64,000 nt of DNA, taken from Staphylococcus taiwanensis. GTDB lineage: Bacteria; Bacillota; Bacilli; Staphylococcales; Staphylococcaceae. The stretch is from the NCBI GenBank assembly GCA_020544305.1, contig CP058667.1, forward strand, positions 1,240,001-1,304,000, read 5' to 3'. How positions within the stretch are numbered: the first letter of the stretch is position 1; every line of letters starts with the position of its first letter. The position numbers were made by a program, and so were the translations under genes. The notes under the pieces were generated by a model. The model was not told the origin of the DNA and did not search any database. It worked only from the letters and a program-made list of their open reading frames with translations. Below, one piece after another: positions 22,400 to 31,913 of the stretch.

Positions 22400-23271
22400 A
22401 AAATATAGATGCATGGTTAACTAAACATGATCTGAAAAATATAACTACTTTAATCGTTGTAATTGCATTTATTTTATTTTTAATTTTACTCTTTATGTTA
22501 ATGAATCATAGTGATCAAGGAAGTAATAGAATAACTGCATCTGAAAATGCAGAATTACGTACCGGACCTAATGCTACATATCCTGTTATTTATCAAGTTG
22601 ATAAAGGTGAAACATTTACCAGAGTAGGCAAATCAGGTAAGTGGATTGAAGTTGAAACTAGAGATGGCACTGAAAAGGGTTGGATTGCAGGGTGGCATAC
22701 CAGTTTAAATATCGAAGCGGATGCGAGTAAAAAAGAAAACCCTTTGAAGAATAAGGTCATTGTCTTAGACCCTGGACATGGAGGCAATGACCAAGGTGCA
22801 TCTAGTAATACTTCTAAAAAAAGCTTAGAAAAGAACTATACGTTAAAAACGGCAAAGGAGTTACGAAGAGCGCTTGAAAAGGCAGGTGCTACAGTTAAAT
22901 TAACGCGTTCTGATGATACATATGTCAGTTTAGACGATAGAAAACAAAATGGTGACGTTTTTATAAGTATACATAACGATTCATTAAATAGCCCATATGC
23001 TAATGGTGCAACAGTTTATTGGTATCATGACAATCAAGAAACATTAGCAGAAACACTTAATACTAATATTCAGAAAAAAGCTTTGCTTAGTAATAGAGGA
23101 ACACGACAAGAAAACTTTCAAGTGCTAAGACAAACAAATAAACCAGCAGTATTGTTAGAATTAGGATATATAAGTAACCCTACAGATGAGGTTATGATTA
23201 GAGATCAGTTACATAGACAAGTTGTAGAAGAAGCTGTGGTCGATGGTTTAAAACAATATTTTGCTTCTTAA
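22396..23271 (+). CDS. lytH: Membrane-anchored cell-wall amidase LytH
   Basis: 291 aa. Single membrane helix at about residues 17-37, an SH3b domain at about 50-110 ([22 protein letters not shown]) and a zinc N-acetylmuramoyl-L-alanine amidase_3 domain from about 116. The metal and catalytic residues lie in [13 protein letters not shown], the Glu after [14 protein letters not shown] and [13 protein letters not shown]. In S. aureus LytH works with the membrane protein ActH to trim uncrosslinked glycan and limit wall synthesis to division sites. Overlaps dtd by 4 bases. Confidence 0.94.
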   Translation: MKNIDAWLTKHDLKNITTLIVVIAFILFLILLFMLMNHSDQGSNRITASENAELRTGPNATYPVIYQVDKGETFTRVGKSGKWIEVETRDGTEKGWIAGWHTSLNIEADASKKENPLKNKVIVLDPGHGGNDQGASSNTSKKSLEKNYTLKTAKELRRALEKAGATVKLTRSDDTYVSLDDRKQNGDVFISIHNDSLNSPYANGATVYWYHDNQETLAETLNTNIQKKALLSNRGTRQENFQVLRQTNKPAVLLELGYISNPTDEVMIRDQLHRQVVEEAVVDGLKQYFAS

Positions 23272-23274
23272 GTC

Positions 23275-23303
23275 TTGCAAAGAAGACATAAAGTCGTTAT
23301 CAT
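23275..23303 (+). promoter_or_regulatory. Candidate promoter of hisS-aspS
   Basis: TTGCAA (23275-23280), 17 bases, TATCAT (23298-23303), giving transcription from about 23310, just ahead of the T-box leader. Confidence 0.5.
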
Positions 23304-23329
23304 AAATAGTGAACTTTATAAATAATACC

Positions 23330-23588
23330 GTTAATATTCTTGAAAGTGTAAATGAAAGAGGTAGTAACATTTAATTGTTGCGAAGAGATATAATCCATGG
23401 CTGTAAGGTTATACTGAGTAATTTATGTTTTTAACACAAGAAAAGGTGCTTTAATAAAAGCCGGTTTACGTACGTTACACGTTTGAGTGGGGACTGAATT
23501 TATTTAATAATTTAGTCTCAATTAGGGTGGCAACACGGCTTATCGTCCCTTATATAGTTTAGTGCTATATAAGGGGCTTTTTTATTAA
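23330..23588 (+). promoter_or_regulatory. T-box leader of hisS-aspS
   Basis: The conserved T-box block appears as AGGGTGGCAACACGG (from 23524), a variant of AGGGTGGnACCGCG. It is followed by a terminator hairpin CCTTATATAG / CTATATAAGG (about 23547-23574) and a T-run. Upstream, Stem I elements include GAAAGAGGTAGTAAC and AGAGATATA. A candidate specifier is CAC (His) at 23435-23437 within TTAACACAAG. Uncharged tRNA binding would favour the antiterminator and switch on both synthetases. Confidence 0.85.
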
Positions 23589-23632
23589 AGAAAGTTTTAA
23601 AGAAAGTAAGTAAATTTAAAAGGAGTGATTGC

Positions 23633-24901
23633 GTGATTAGAATACCAAGAGGTACGCAAGATATCTTACCTGAAGATTCAAGTAAATGGCGATACATTGA
23701 AAATAAATTAGATGAATTAATGGAAGTATATAATTATAAAGAGATTCGTACGCCTATCTTTGAAAGTACTGATTTATTTGCTCGTGGTGTTGGGGATTCT
23801 ACTGACGTCGTTCAAAAAGAAATGTACACATTTAAAGATAAAGGTGATAGAAGTATCACTTTAAGACCTGAAGGTACTGCAGCAGTAGTACGTTCATACA
23901 TTGAGAATAAAATGCAAGGTTATCCTAATCAGCCTATTAAGCTTTATTACAATGGTCCTATGTTTAGATACGAACGTAAACAAAAAGGTCGTTATCGCCA
24001 ATTTAATCAATTTGGAGTTGAAGCTATTGGAGCTGAAAATCCAAGTATTGATGCAGAAGTTTTAGCTATGGTAATGCATATTTATGAATCATTTGGATTA
24101 AAACATTTGAAATTAGTTATTAATAGTATTGGTGATGCTGATTCACGAAAAGAATACAATGATGCTTTAGTAAAACACTTTGAGCCAGTCATTGATTCGT
24201 TTTGCGATGATTGTAAATCAAGATTACACACAAATCCAATGCGTATATTAGATTGTAAAATTGATAGAGACAAAGAGGCAGTAAAAACTGCACCTAGAAT
24301 CACAGATTACTTAAATGACGAGTCTAAAGCTTATTATAATGAAGTTAAAACACATTTAGATGATTTAGGAATTCGCTATGAAGAAGATCCAAACTTAGTT
24401 CGTGGACTTGACTATTATACGCACACTGCTTTCGAATTAATGATGGACAATCCAAATTATGATGGTGCAATCACTACACTATGCGGTGGTGGCCGATACA
24501 ATGGTTTACTTGAATTATTAGATGGGCCTAACCAAACAGGTATTGGTTTCGCATTAAGTATTGAACGCTTATTGTTAGCACTTGAAGAAGAAGGTATTGA
24601 ATTAGATGTAGAAGAAGATTTTGACTTGTTTATTGTCACTATGGGCGATGAAGCAGAGCGTTATAGTGTAAAACTTTTAAATAATTTAAGAAAAAATGGT
24701 GTTAAAGCTGATAAAGATTATTTAAAACGTAAAATCAAAGGTCAAATGAAACAAGCGGATCGTTTAAATGCTAAATACACGATAGTCATTGGCGATCAAG
24801 AGCTTGAAAATAATGAAATTGATGTAAAAAATATGGAAACGGGTGAATCTGAAACTGTTAAGTTAGATGAACTTGTTAACTATTTCAAAAGAAAATTATA
24901 A
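23633..24901 (+). CDS. hisS: Histidyl-tRNA synthetase
   Basis: 422 aa starting at GTG, 5 bases after AAGGAGTGATT. Class II motifs: RIPRGTQDILPEDS at the start, TLRPEGTAAVVR near residue 82, FRYERKQKGRYRQFNQFGVE (motif 2) near residue 112, the histidine-binding LVRGLDYYTHTAFE near residue 258 and GGGRYNGL (near motif 3). The C-terminal anticodon-binding domain follows. First gene of a T-box-controlled operon with aspS 24 bases downstream. Confidence 0.98.
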   Translation: MIRIPRGTQDILPEDSSKWRYIENKLDELMEVYNYKEIRTPIFESTDLFARGVGDSTDVVQKEMYTFKDKGDRSITLRPEGTAAVVRSYIENKMQGYPNQPIKLYYNGPMFRYERKQKGRYRQFNQFGVEAIGAENPSIDAEVLAMVMHIYESFGLKHLKLVINSIGDADSRKEYNDALVKHFEPVIDSFCDDCKSRLHTNPMRILDCKIDRDKEAVKTAPRITDYLNDESKAYYNEVKTHLDDLGIRYEEDPNLVRGLDYYTHTAFELMMDNPNYDGAITTLCGGGRYNGLLELLDGPNQTGIGFALSIERLLLALEEEGIELDVEEDFDLFIVTMGDEAERYSVKLLNNLRKNGVKADKDYLKRKIKGQMKQADRLNAKYTIVIGDQELENNEIDVKNMETGESETVKLDELVNYFKRKL

Positions 24902-24925
24902 AAAGTAATAAAAAGGAGAATTAAA

Positions 24926-26692
24926 ATGAGTAAGCGAACAACGTATTGTGGTTTAGTAACTGAAGCGCTATTAGATCAAAAGGTTACATTAAAGGGATGG
25001 GTTCATAATCGTCGTGACTTAGGTGGCCTTATCTTTGTAGACTTACGTGATAGAGAAGGTATTGTACAAATCGTATTTAACCCAGATTTCTCTGCGGAAG
25101 CATTGAGTATTGCTGAAACTGTACGTTCAGAATATGTGGTAGAGGTTGAAGGAACTGTCACTAAACGTGATCCAGAAACAGTTAACCCTAAAATTAAAAC
25201 TGGACAAGTTGAAGTACAAGTTTCTAATATAAATATAATCAATAAATCAGAAACACCTCCGTTTGCAATTAATGAAGAAAATCAAAATGTAGATGAAAAC
25301 ATTAGATTAAAATATCGCTACATTGATCTTAGACGTCCCGAATTAGCTCAAACTTTTAAAATGAGACATCAAACGACACGCTCTATTCGAGAATATTTAG
25401 ATAATAATGGATTTTTCGATATTGAAACACCTGTACTTACTAAATCAACTCCTGAAGGTGCACGTGACTATTTAGTTCCTTCTCGAGTACATGAAGGTGA
25501 ATTTTACGCTTTACCTCAATCACCACAGCTATTTAAACAATTACTAATGATTAGTGGTTTCGATAAATATTATCAAATTGTTAAATGTTTCCGTGATGAA
25601 GATTTACGTGCAGATCGTCAACCTGAATTCACTCAAGTCGATATTGAAATGAGCTTTGTTGATCAAGAAGATATCATTCAAATGGGTGAAGAAATGCTAC
25701 AAAAAGTTGTTAAAGATGTTAAAGGAATTGACATCGAAAGCAACTTCCCACGCATGACTTATGAAGAAGCAATGAGACGTTATGGATCTGATAAACCAGA
25801 TACTCGCTTTGGTATGGAATTAATTGATGTTTCACAATTAGGTAAAGAAATGGACTTTAAAGTTTTTAAAGATACAGTTGAAAATAACGGTCAAGTTAAA
25901 GCGATTGTCGCAGAAGGTGCAGCAGATAATTATACTCGTAAAGATATGGATGCTTTAACTGAATTTGTAAATATTTATGGTGCTAAAGGTTTAGCATGGG
26001 TTAAAGTTGTAGAGGATGGTTTAAGTGGTCCAATTGCTCGATTCTTCGAAGACCAAAACGTTGAATCTTTAAAAGAATTAACTGGTGCTAAAGCAGGAGA
26101 CTTAGTAATGTTCGTTGCTGACAAACCGAGCGTAGTTGCTCAAAGTTTAGGTGCTTTACGTATTAAAATAGCTAAAGAACTAGATTTAATTGACGAAAGT
26201 AAACTTAATTTCTTATGGGTAACTGATTGGCCGTTACTAGAATATGATGAAGATGCTAAACGTTATGTTGCAGCACATCATCCATTTACATCTCCTAAAC
26301 AAGAGGATATTGCTAAACTTGACTCAGAACCTGAAAATGCACAAGCCAATGCATATGATATTGTTTTAAATGGTTATGAATTAGGCGGCGGTTCAATCAG
26401 AATTGCTGATGGTGAATTACAAGAAAAAATGTTCGAAGTATTAGGATTTACTAAAGAACAAGCTAGAGAACAATTTGGTTTCTTATTAGATGCATTTAAA
26501 TATGGTGCACCGCCACATGGTGGTATTGCATTAGGTTTAGACCGTTTAGTCATGTTATTAACAAATCGTACGAACCTTAGAGATACAATTGCATTCCCTA
26601 AAACGGCTTCAGCAACATGCTTGTTAACGGATGCACCAGGCGAAGTGTCTGACAAACAATTAGAAGAATTATCATTACGCATTCGCCGTTAA
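24926..26692 (+). CDS. aspS: Aspartyl-tRNA synthetase
   Basis: 588 aa, bacterial type with an N-terminal OB anticodon-binding domain ([20 protein letters not shown]), class II catalytic core ([20 protein letters not shown], motif 2) and an inserted GAD domain around residues 290-410, closing with [14 protein letters not shown] (motif 3). Cytosolic charging of tRNA-Asp. Cotranscribed with hisS behind the same T-box. Terminator follows at 26731. Confidence 0.98.
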   Translation: MSKRTTYCGLVTEALLDQKVTLKGWVHNRRDLGGLIFVDLRDREGIVQIVFNPDFSAEALSIAETVRSEYVVEVEGTVTKRDPETVNPKIKTGQVEVQVSNINIINKSETPPFAINEENQNVDENIRLKYRYIDLRRPELAQTFKMRHQTTRSIREYLDNNGFFDIETPVLTKSTPEGARDYLVPSRVHEGEFYALPQSPQLFKQLLMISGFDKYYQIVKCFRDEDLRADRQPEFTQVDIEMSFVDQEDIIQMGEEMLQKVVKDVKGIDIESNFPRMTYEEAMRRYGSDKPDTRFGMELIDVSQLGKEMDFKVFKDTVENNGQVKAIVAEGAADNYTRKDMDALTEFVNIYGAKGLAWVKVVEDGLSGPIARFFEDQNVESLKELTGAKAGDLVMFVADKPSVVAQSLGALRIKIAKELDLIDESKLNFLWVTDWPLLEYDEDAKRYVAAHHPFTSPKQEDIAKLDSEPENAQANAYDIVLNGYELGGGSIRIADGELQEKMFEVLGFTKEQAREQFGFLLDAFKYGAPPHGGIALGLDRLVMLLTNRTNLRDTIAFPKTASATCLLTDAPGEVSDKQLEELSLRIRR

Positions 26693-26730
26693 TCTAAAGC
26701 GTGAACTTCTAATAATATAATATGGTTTGT

Positions 26731-26775
26731 AAAAATCACTAAAGTTTGTAAAAAGGCTTTGGTGATTTTTTTAAG
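26731..26775 (+). terminator. Terminator after hisS-aspS
   Basis: Stem AAAATCACTAAAG (from 26732) with CTTTGGTGATTTT (to 26770), then a T-run. Confidence 0.85.
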
Positions 26776-26900
26776 TTTTTAAGGGACATAGGTAAATTAC
26801 ACTAAGTATAACTATAATTATATTATGTAAACTTTAATATTTAAAATTAATTTTCTAAATTAAAAAGTACCTCATTCAAAGTCATTAAGATTTCTTTATA

Positions 26901-26930
26901 TTGAAGGTTATGCTATTATATTGATATAAG
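26901..26930 (+). promoter_or_regulatory. Promoter of 6S RNA
   Basis: TTGAAG (26901-26906), 18 bases, TATAAG (26925-26930); predicted start about 26937. Confidence 0.6.
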
Positions 26931-26936
26931 ATAGTC

Positions 26937-27165
26937 ATCTGTATTGTTCGTATGTTTGCTTTTTATTTGGGCCTAACACTTTTTGATCTGGGAGTCCAAT
27001 AGGTTTTCTTGCAGCGCACACGCCTCAATTGGAGGACTTGCAAAACAAGAAACAGGACACCCACCTGTATATAGCAGGCCGAATGATCAAGCTTTTTATA
27101 ACTACGGCAATTACGGACTCTATCGGTACGCAAGGCTTTAAGTCTTGCGTATTTTTATTTGTCTT
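26937..27165 (+). ncRNA. ssrS: 6S RNA
   Basis: A non-coding stretch of about 225 bases between aspS and tcdA, the same place as a 6S RNA gene (bsrA) of Bacillus subtilis. It has typical 6S features: a long-range closing stem, a GC-richer middle with TGCAGCGCACACGCCTCAAT-like unpaired bubble sequence, TGGAGGACTTGCA, and an intrinsic terminator ACGCAAGG/..CTTGCGT followed by ATTTTTATTT (27128-27160). 6S RNA mimics an open promoter and sequesters SigA RNA polymerase in stationary phase. A short reading frame crossing it (27029-27241) is not coding. Confidence 0.85.
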
Positions 27166-27215
27166 TTTTATGTTAATATGGACTTATCGTATTGTAATGA
27201 ATAAAGGAGCTTATA

Positions 27216-27992
27216 ATGAAACATCAATTTTCAAGAAATGAATTAGCATATGGTCAAGAAGGATTAGATTTGTTGAAGAATAAAACGGTTGCTGTATTAG
27301 GTATTGGCGGAGTAGGTTCTTTCGCGGCTGAAGCTCTAGCTAGAACTAATATTGGACACATTATATTAATTGATAAAGATGACGTAGATATCACAAATGT
27401 GAACCGTCAAATTCATGCTTTAACTACGACTATTGGTCAAAGTAAAGTAACTTTAATGGAAGAACGAATTAAGTTAATTAACCCTGAATGTAAAGTTACC
27501 TCTCTCCATATGTTCTATACTGAAGAAACTTACGAAGACTTATTTAATAATTATGAAATTGATTATTTTATTGATGCGAGTGATACAATCATATATAAAG
27601 TGCACTTAATGAAAGAATGCTTAGAACGCGGTATTAAAGTAATTTCAAGTATGGGAGCAGCTAATAAAACTGATCCAACGCGTTTTAAGATTGCTGATAT
27701 TTCTAAAACATACATGGATCCGATGGCTAAAATTATACGTAATAAATTAAAACGTCAAGGTATAAAAAAAGGTATTCCTGTTGTCTTTTCGGATGAAAGT
27801 CCAATTGTAATACGTGAAGATGTTAAAGCAACAGTTGGAGATGCCAATGCTATTAACCGTAAAGGGCAAATGCCCCCTTCATCAAATGCATTTGTGCCTA
27901 GTACTGTAGGTTTAATTTGTGCAAGTTATGTTGTAAATGATATTTTAAAAAATATTCCAGTACGTCGAATTAAAGATAAAGGGAATTTTTAA
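27216..27992 (+). CDS. tcdA: tRNA threonylcarbamoyladenosine dehydratase TcdA
   Basis: 258-aa E1-like (ThiF/MoeB superfamily) enzyme that cyclises t6A37 of tRNA to ct6A using ATP. The nucleotide-binding loop is VLGIGGVGSFAAEALARTNIG near residue 30, with DKDDVDITNVNRQIHAL following and IDASDTIIYKV near residue 118. ATG follows AAAGGAGCTTATA. It lies downstream of 6S RNA, whose terminator separates it from aspS. It ends in a bidirectional terminator shared with rarA. Confidence 0.92.
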   Translation: MKHQFSRNELAYGQEGLDLLKNKTVAVLGIGGVGSFAAEALARTNIGHIILIDKDDVDITNVNRQIHALTTTIGQSKVTLMEERIKLINPECKVTSLHMFYTEETYEDLFNNYEIDYFIDASDTIIYKVHLMKECLERGIKVISSMGAANKTDPTRFKIADISKTYMDPMAKIIRNKLKRQGIKKGIPVVFSDESPIVIREDVKATVGDANAINRKGQMPPSSNAFVPSTVGLICASYVVNDILKNIPVRRIKDKGNF

Positions 27993-27994
27993 AT

Positions 27995-28059
27995 AGAAAG
28001 ACTATGAATCAAACAAAATGCCATTAAAGTATTGGCTTTGAGCGATTCATAGTCTTTTA
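27995..28059. terminator. Bidirectional terminator between tcdA and rarA
   Basis: Long hairpin: AAAGACTATGAATC (27997-28010) pairs with GATTCATAGTCTTT (28044-28057), with a further inner pairing CAAA..TGCCA / TGGCTTTG. A/T runs on both sides serve both convergent genes. Confidence 0.92.
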
Positions 28060-29337
28060 TTATTTTTGGTTTCTTAAATTTTCATATATTGTTTTAAACT
28101 GTTGTTCGCTTTTAGACGTTGTTTTCGGTTCATAATAGATTTTATTTTTTAATTTATCAGGTAAATATTGCTGAACTACATAACCATTATCATAATTGTG
28201 AGGGTATTTATATCCTATTGAACGTCCTAATTCTTTAGCGCCTGCATAATGGCCGTCTCTCAAATGATCAGGTATTTGTCCAACTTTGCCATGCCTAATA
28301 TCACTAAGTGCACTATCTATCGCAGTTATAGCTGAGTTTGATTTAGGTGATAGAGACAATTCTATCACTGCCTGACTAAGTGGAATACGTGCCTCTGGAA
28401 ATCCTAAACGCTCTGCTGATTGAATTGCTGCTAATGTTCGTTGACCAGCACTAGGTGAAGCTAATCCTACATCCTCATAACTGATAACTAAGAGGCGTCT
28501 TACGATAGTGGGTAAATCACCAGCTTCTATTAATCTTGCCAAATAGTGTAGCGCGGCATTTACATCACTACCTCTTATTGATTTTTGAAATGCACTCATA
28601 ACATCATAATGCATATCTCCATCCTTATCACTTACAAAAGCTCCTTTTTGCAAACAATCTTTAGCATCTTCTAAAGTTACATGTCTCGTATTATCAACAT
28701 CTTGTGCACTTAATACTGCTAGTTCAAGCGCGTTAAGTGCACTACGCACATCTCCATGGCTTTGAGTTGAAAAATACGCAAGCGCATCTTCATCAATGCT
28801 TGGATTATACTGATTCAAGCCACGTTCTTTATCTTTTAAGGCTCTATCTAGTGCTGTTCTTACATCATTATCATCTAATGGGTATAATTCAAATATTTGT
28901 GCACGAGATCTAATTGCTGGATTAATAGCATGATATGGATTTGAAGTAGTTGCACCAATTAATACAATTTTGCCATTTTCTAAATGTGGTAATAAGAAAT
29001 CTTGTTTAGCTTTATCTAGCCTATGGATTTCATCAAGTAATAATATTACCTGTCCAGACATTTTGGCTTCTTCAACAACCATTTGCATATCTTTTTTAGA
29101 ATTTGTTACTGCATTAAGTTGTCTGAATCTATATTCAGTACTACCAGAAATAGCTTTGGCAATACTCGTTTTACCAATTCCTGGAGGTCCATAAAATATC
29201 ATTGATGATAATCTTTTTGTTTCAACCATTCTTCTAATAATGCCTCTAGGACCAACTAAATGTTGTTGTGAAATAATTTCATCTATATTTGTAGGTCTCA
29301 TTCTTGAAGCTAAAGGTTCAGTAGTCACGATTTTCAC
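28060..29337 (-). CDS. rarA: Replication-associated recombination protein A (RarA/MgsA)
   Basis: 425 aa AAA+ ATPase on the minus strand, starting at GTG behind AGAAAGGTGT. It shows Walker A YGPPGIGKTSIAKAI near residue 50, Walker B LLLDEIHRLDK near residue 100, sensor 1 IGATTSNPYHAIN, and the tetramerisation/C-terminal domain (YLARLIEAGDLPTIVRRLLV). RarA acts at stalled forks and with SSB. Divergent from cymR. In this genome it matters more than usual because ruvAB are broken. Confidence 0.96.
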   Translation of the reverse strand: MKIVTTEPLASRMRPTNIDEIISQQHLVGPRGIIRRMVETKRLSSMIFYGPPGIGKTSIAKAISGSTEYRFRQLNAVTNSKKDMQMVVEEAKMSGQVILLLDEIHRLDKAKQDFLLPHLENGKIVLIGATTSNPYHAINPAIRSRAQIFELYPLDDNDVRTALDRALKDKERGLNQYNPSIDEDALAYFSTQSHGDVRSALNALELAVLSAQDVDNTRHVTLEDAKDCLQKGAFVSDKDGDMHYDVMSAFQKSIRGSDVNAALHYLARLIEAGDLPTIVRRLLVISYEDVGLASPSAGQRTLAAIQSAERLGFPEARIPLSQAVIELSLSPKSNSAITAIDSALSDIRHGKVGQIPDHLRDGHYAGAKELGRSIGYKYPHNYDNGYVVQQYLPDKLKNKIYYEPKTTSKSEQQFKTIYENLRNQK

Positions 29338-29413
29338 ACCTTTCTATTACTATCTTAACTGAAAAAATGCTAGAATGGGAATATATACTATTCGAATTAA
29401 GTGAGGTAATGTT

Positions 29414-29836
29414 ATGAAAATATCAACGAAAGGGAGATATGGATTAACTTTAATGATTTCCCTTGCTAAAAGGGAAGGTCAAGGTTGTGTATCATTAAAG
29501 TCCATTGCTGAAGAAAATGGTTTGAGTGATTTATATCTCGAACAATTAGTTGGCCCTTTAAGAAATGCTGGATTAATTCGAAGTGTTCGTGGTGCTAAAG
29601 GTGGTTATCAACTAAGAGTACCAGCTGACGAAATTAAGGCAGGCGATATTATTCGCTTATTAGAAGGACCTATTACTATTGTTGAAAGCATTGAATCAGA
29701 ACCACCTGCTCAAAAGCAATTATGGCTACGCATGAGAGATGCAGTAAGAGAAGTTTTAGATAATACTACTTTAAAATATTTAGCTGAATATGTTGAAACT
29801 GATGACCAATTAGATGGTTATATGTTCTATATTTAA
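29414..29836 (+). CDS. cymR: Rrf2-family cysteine metabolism repressor CymR
   Basis: 140 aa. N-terminal winged helix (MKISTKGRYGLTLMISLAKR, then LSDLYLEQLVGPLRNAGLI and VRGAKGGYQL), C-terminal dimerisation helix. It lacks the three-cysteine cluster of IscR-type regulators, as expected for CymR, which instead pairs with the cysteine synthase CysK. An extended -10 (TGCTAGAAT, 29368-29376) lies upstream. Divergent from rarA with a 76-base gap. Confidence 0.93.
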   Translation: MKISTKGRYGLTLMISLAKREGQGCVSLKSIAEENGLSDLYLEQLVGPLRNAGLIRSVRGAKGGYQLRVPADEIKAGDIIRLLEGPITIVESIESEPPAQKQLWLRMRDAVREVLDNTTLKYLAEYVETDDQLDGYMFYI

Positions 29837-29853
29837 AAATTTTCCTAAAGCAT

Positions 29854-29878
29854 GTTTTAGAAAATGACGGTGGGGTAT
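29854..29878 (+). promoter_or_regulatory. SigB-type promoter for the small stress gene
   Basis: GTTTTA (29854-29859), 13 bases, GGGTAT (29873-29878): one mismatch to the consensus GTTTAA-N12-15-GGGTAT. It lies about 100 bases upstream of the 47-aa gene and points at it. Confidence 0.75.
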
Positions 29879-29978
29879 TACAATACTACAACAGTTTAAT
29901 ACATCCGTCGTATTACTGATAAAAACACAATTTTAATCATTAAAAAATAATGCTTAAATTTGAAAGGAGAATTTCATT

Positions 29979-30122
29979 ATGGGATTCATGGATAAAGCGA
30001 AAGATGCAGCAAATAAATTTAAAGATAGCGATAACGAACAAGTAAATCAAGCTAAAGATAAAATCAACGAATACACTGGCGGTAACGACAGTGATAAAAA
30101 AGAAGATAAAGACGATAAATAA
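29979..30122 (+). CDS. Small CsbD-like stress protein (47 aa)
   Basis: ATG at 29979 behind GAAAGGAGAATTTCATT, 47 codons to TAA at 30120-30122. The product starts MGFMDKAKDAANKFK and is very hydrophilic, with a repeated D/N-x-x-x-x-A-K-D-K-I pattern and a Lys/Asp tail. This is typical of CsbD-like and related small general-stress proteins, which have no known biochemical activity. The SigB-type promoter upstream agrees with that class. The stop is only 17 bases from the left end of IS1272, so its natural terminator may have been the palindrome the IS now occupies. Confidence 0.8.
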   Translation: MGFMDKAKDAANKFKDSDNEQVNQAKDKINEYTGGNDSDKKEDKDDK

Positions 30123-30135
30123 TTTATTTATCTAT

Positions 30136-31806
30136 TTAGGAGTCCGGGACATAAAGTTCTTGGATAAGTGAATAAAAGACAATTTCTATTGAAATAATAT
30201 AGAAATTGTCTTTTTTATAAATTTTTTGATTATTTTCAGCTCGTTGAGCTACTACTTTTCTTATATTAAGTGCCATTAATACAAAACCAAGTTCTCTTTT
30301 GACTTTATTGAGTCCTCGGACAGACATCCGAGTGAAACCCAAAATAGCCTTCATAAATCCAAAAACAGGTTCCACATCAATTTTTCTTTGACTGTAGATA
30401 TTTTTTGTTTTTGGTTCTGAAAGCTTTTTGTTAATTTGGGATTTAAAATATTCCCAGTTATAATTCTTCATTATTTTTTTGTTTGTTTTTGAATTGAAGT
30501 TCATACATTGATTTTTCAGAGGACATTCTGAACAATCGTCACATTCATATAATTTGAAGTCTCGCTTGTAACCATACTTATCATGACGATAGGCATATCT
30601 TTTAAAACCTAGCCGTTTATTATTCGGACAAATGAATTCGTCATTAATTTCGTCATAGTCCCAATTTTGAGTATTAAAGATGTCACTTTTATATTTTTTA
30701 GTTTTATCTTTTATAAACATTCCATATGTTATGAGTGGCGTTCGATTAAAGTCATCTATAATTGCCATATAATTTGATTCACTACCATAACCTGCATCAG
30801 CTACAATATATTCAGGTAAATGACCGTAGGTCTCTTGAATTGAATTTAAAAATGGAATCATCGTTCTAGTATCCGTTGGATTTTGATACACATTATAAGA
30901 TAAAACAAATTGGGAATTTGTCGCTATTTGTAAATTATACCCTGGCTTAAGTTGTCCATTTTTCATGTGATCTTCTTTCATTCTCATAAATGTCGCATCA
31001 TGATCTGTCTTAGAATAACTATTTCTATCCTTTAAAATAGATTTTTGAAATTCGTATCGATACTTTCGCTCAGAATAATCATTGATTTGCTTTTTGTATT
31101 TTTTGATTTTAGTTCTTTTGAGACGTATTTGTTTTCTTGTTTTAGTACATTTTTCATTGTTGATATGTTGGTTTAAATCTTCGATTTCTTTATCTAAATG
31201 ACTACCAATCAAATCTATTTCTTCTTTTGTTAATTCATTATCATGATCTTCTTTGATTTCCGGTATGATTTTATTGGTTACCAATTCATGGTAGAGGGCT
31301 TTAGAATCCTCATTCATCTTTGATTCATGGTTTTGAATACTCTTTTTCCATACAAATGTATATCGATTGGAATTTGCTTCAATTTTTGTACCATCAATAA
31401 AAATAGCTTTATCATCTATAAGATTTTGTTTTATACACTGACTGTAAAATTGAATAAATAAAGATTCTAATAAAGCATCTACTTTTGGATTTACTCTAAA
31501 TCGATTAATTGTTTTATAAGAAGGTTTTTGATTTTGTGATAGCCACATCATTCGGATGCTATCATTAAGCATTTTTTCTATTTTACGACCTGAGAATACA
31601 GATTGTGTGTAGGCATATAGAATCACTTTTAACATCATTTTAGGATGGTACGAAGTTGCACCACGGTGATGTCTGAATTCGTCGAATTCATTGTCAGGAA
31701 TTGTTTCAACAATATCATTTACATGTCGTGAAATATCATTTGTGGGGATAAGAACTGAAGTTTCCATTGGTAGAGTAAGTTGAGTCATGTTATAATTTTT
31801 ATACAT
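30136..31806 (-). CDS. IS1182-family transposase (IS1272 type)
   Basis: 556 aa, uninterrupted. DDE-type transposase: an N-terminal helical DNA-binding domain (FDEFRHHRGATSYHPKMMLK, KTINRFR), catalytic Asp in AIFIDGTKIEANSN (about residue 140) and VADAGYGSESNY (about residue 320), a Cys-rich insert (CDDCSECPLKNQC) and the Glu-bearing helix (RKIDVEPVFGFMKAILGFTRMS) near residue 490. The last codons read through the left terminal repeat (LYVPDS) and the stop lies just outside the element. A perfect 16-bp hairpin lies in the coding end at 30174-30214. ATG follows TTAACGAGGTGCCTT. Probably active. Confidence 0.93.
   Translation of the reverse strand: MYKNYNMTQLTLPMETSVLIPTNDISRHVNDIVETIPDNEFDEFRHHRGATSYHPKMMLKVILYAYTQSVFSGRKIEKMLNDSIRMMWLSQNQKPSYKTINRFRVNPKVDALLESLFIQFYSQCIKQNLIDDKAIFIDGTKIEANSNRYTFVWKKSIQNHESKMNEDSKALYHELVTNKIIPEIKEDHDNELTKEEIDLIGSHLDKEIEDLNQHINNEKCTKTRKQIRLKRTKIKKYKKQINDYSERKYRYEFQKSILKDRNSYSKTDHDATFMRMKEDHMKNGQLKPGYNLQIATNSQFVLSYNVYQNPTDTRTMIPFLNSIQETYGHLPEYIVADAGYGSESNYMAIIDDFNRTPLITYGMFIKDKTKKYKSDIFNTQNWDYDEINDEFICPNNKRLGFKRYAYRHDKYGYKRDFKLYECDDCSECPLKNQCMNFNSKTNKKIMKNYNWEYFKSQINKKLSEPKTKNIYSQRKIDVEPVFGFMKAILGFTRMSVRGLNKVKRELGFVLMALNIRKVVAQRAENNQKIYKKDNFYIISIEIVFYSLIQELYVPDS
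30174..30214 (-). terminator. Hairpin inside the 3' end of the IS1272 transposase gene
   Basis: Perfect 16-bp stem AAAAGACAATTTCTAT (30174-30189) / ATAGAAATTGTCTTTT (30199-30214), 9-base loop, A and T runs making it a potential terminator in both directions. It lies within the last 30 codons of the transposase frame. Confidence 0.75.
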
Positions 31807-31913
31807 AAGGCACCTCGTTAATTTAGTTTAGTGATGTTTATTAAATTATACGAAAGTGCTTTATTTTTTTAAAGTATTACAATGTAAAATTACATATAAA
31901 TACAAAGTATTTT

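Noticed and set aside
26374..26682. 102-codon minus-strand reading frame
   Set aside because: Antisense to the end of aspS; no ribosome binding site.
27029..27241. 70-codon plus-strand reading frame between aspS and tcdA
   Set aside because: It lies on the 6S RNA and its terminator, has no ribosome binding site and runs into the tcdA start.
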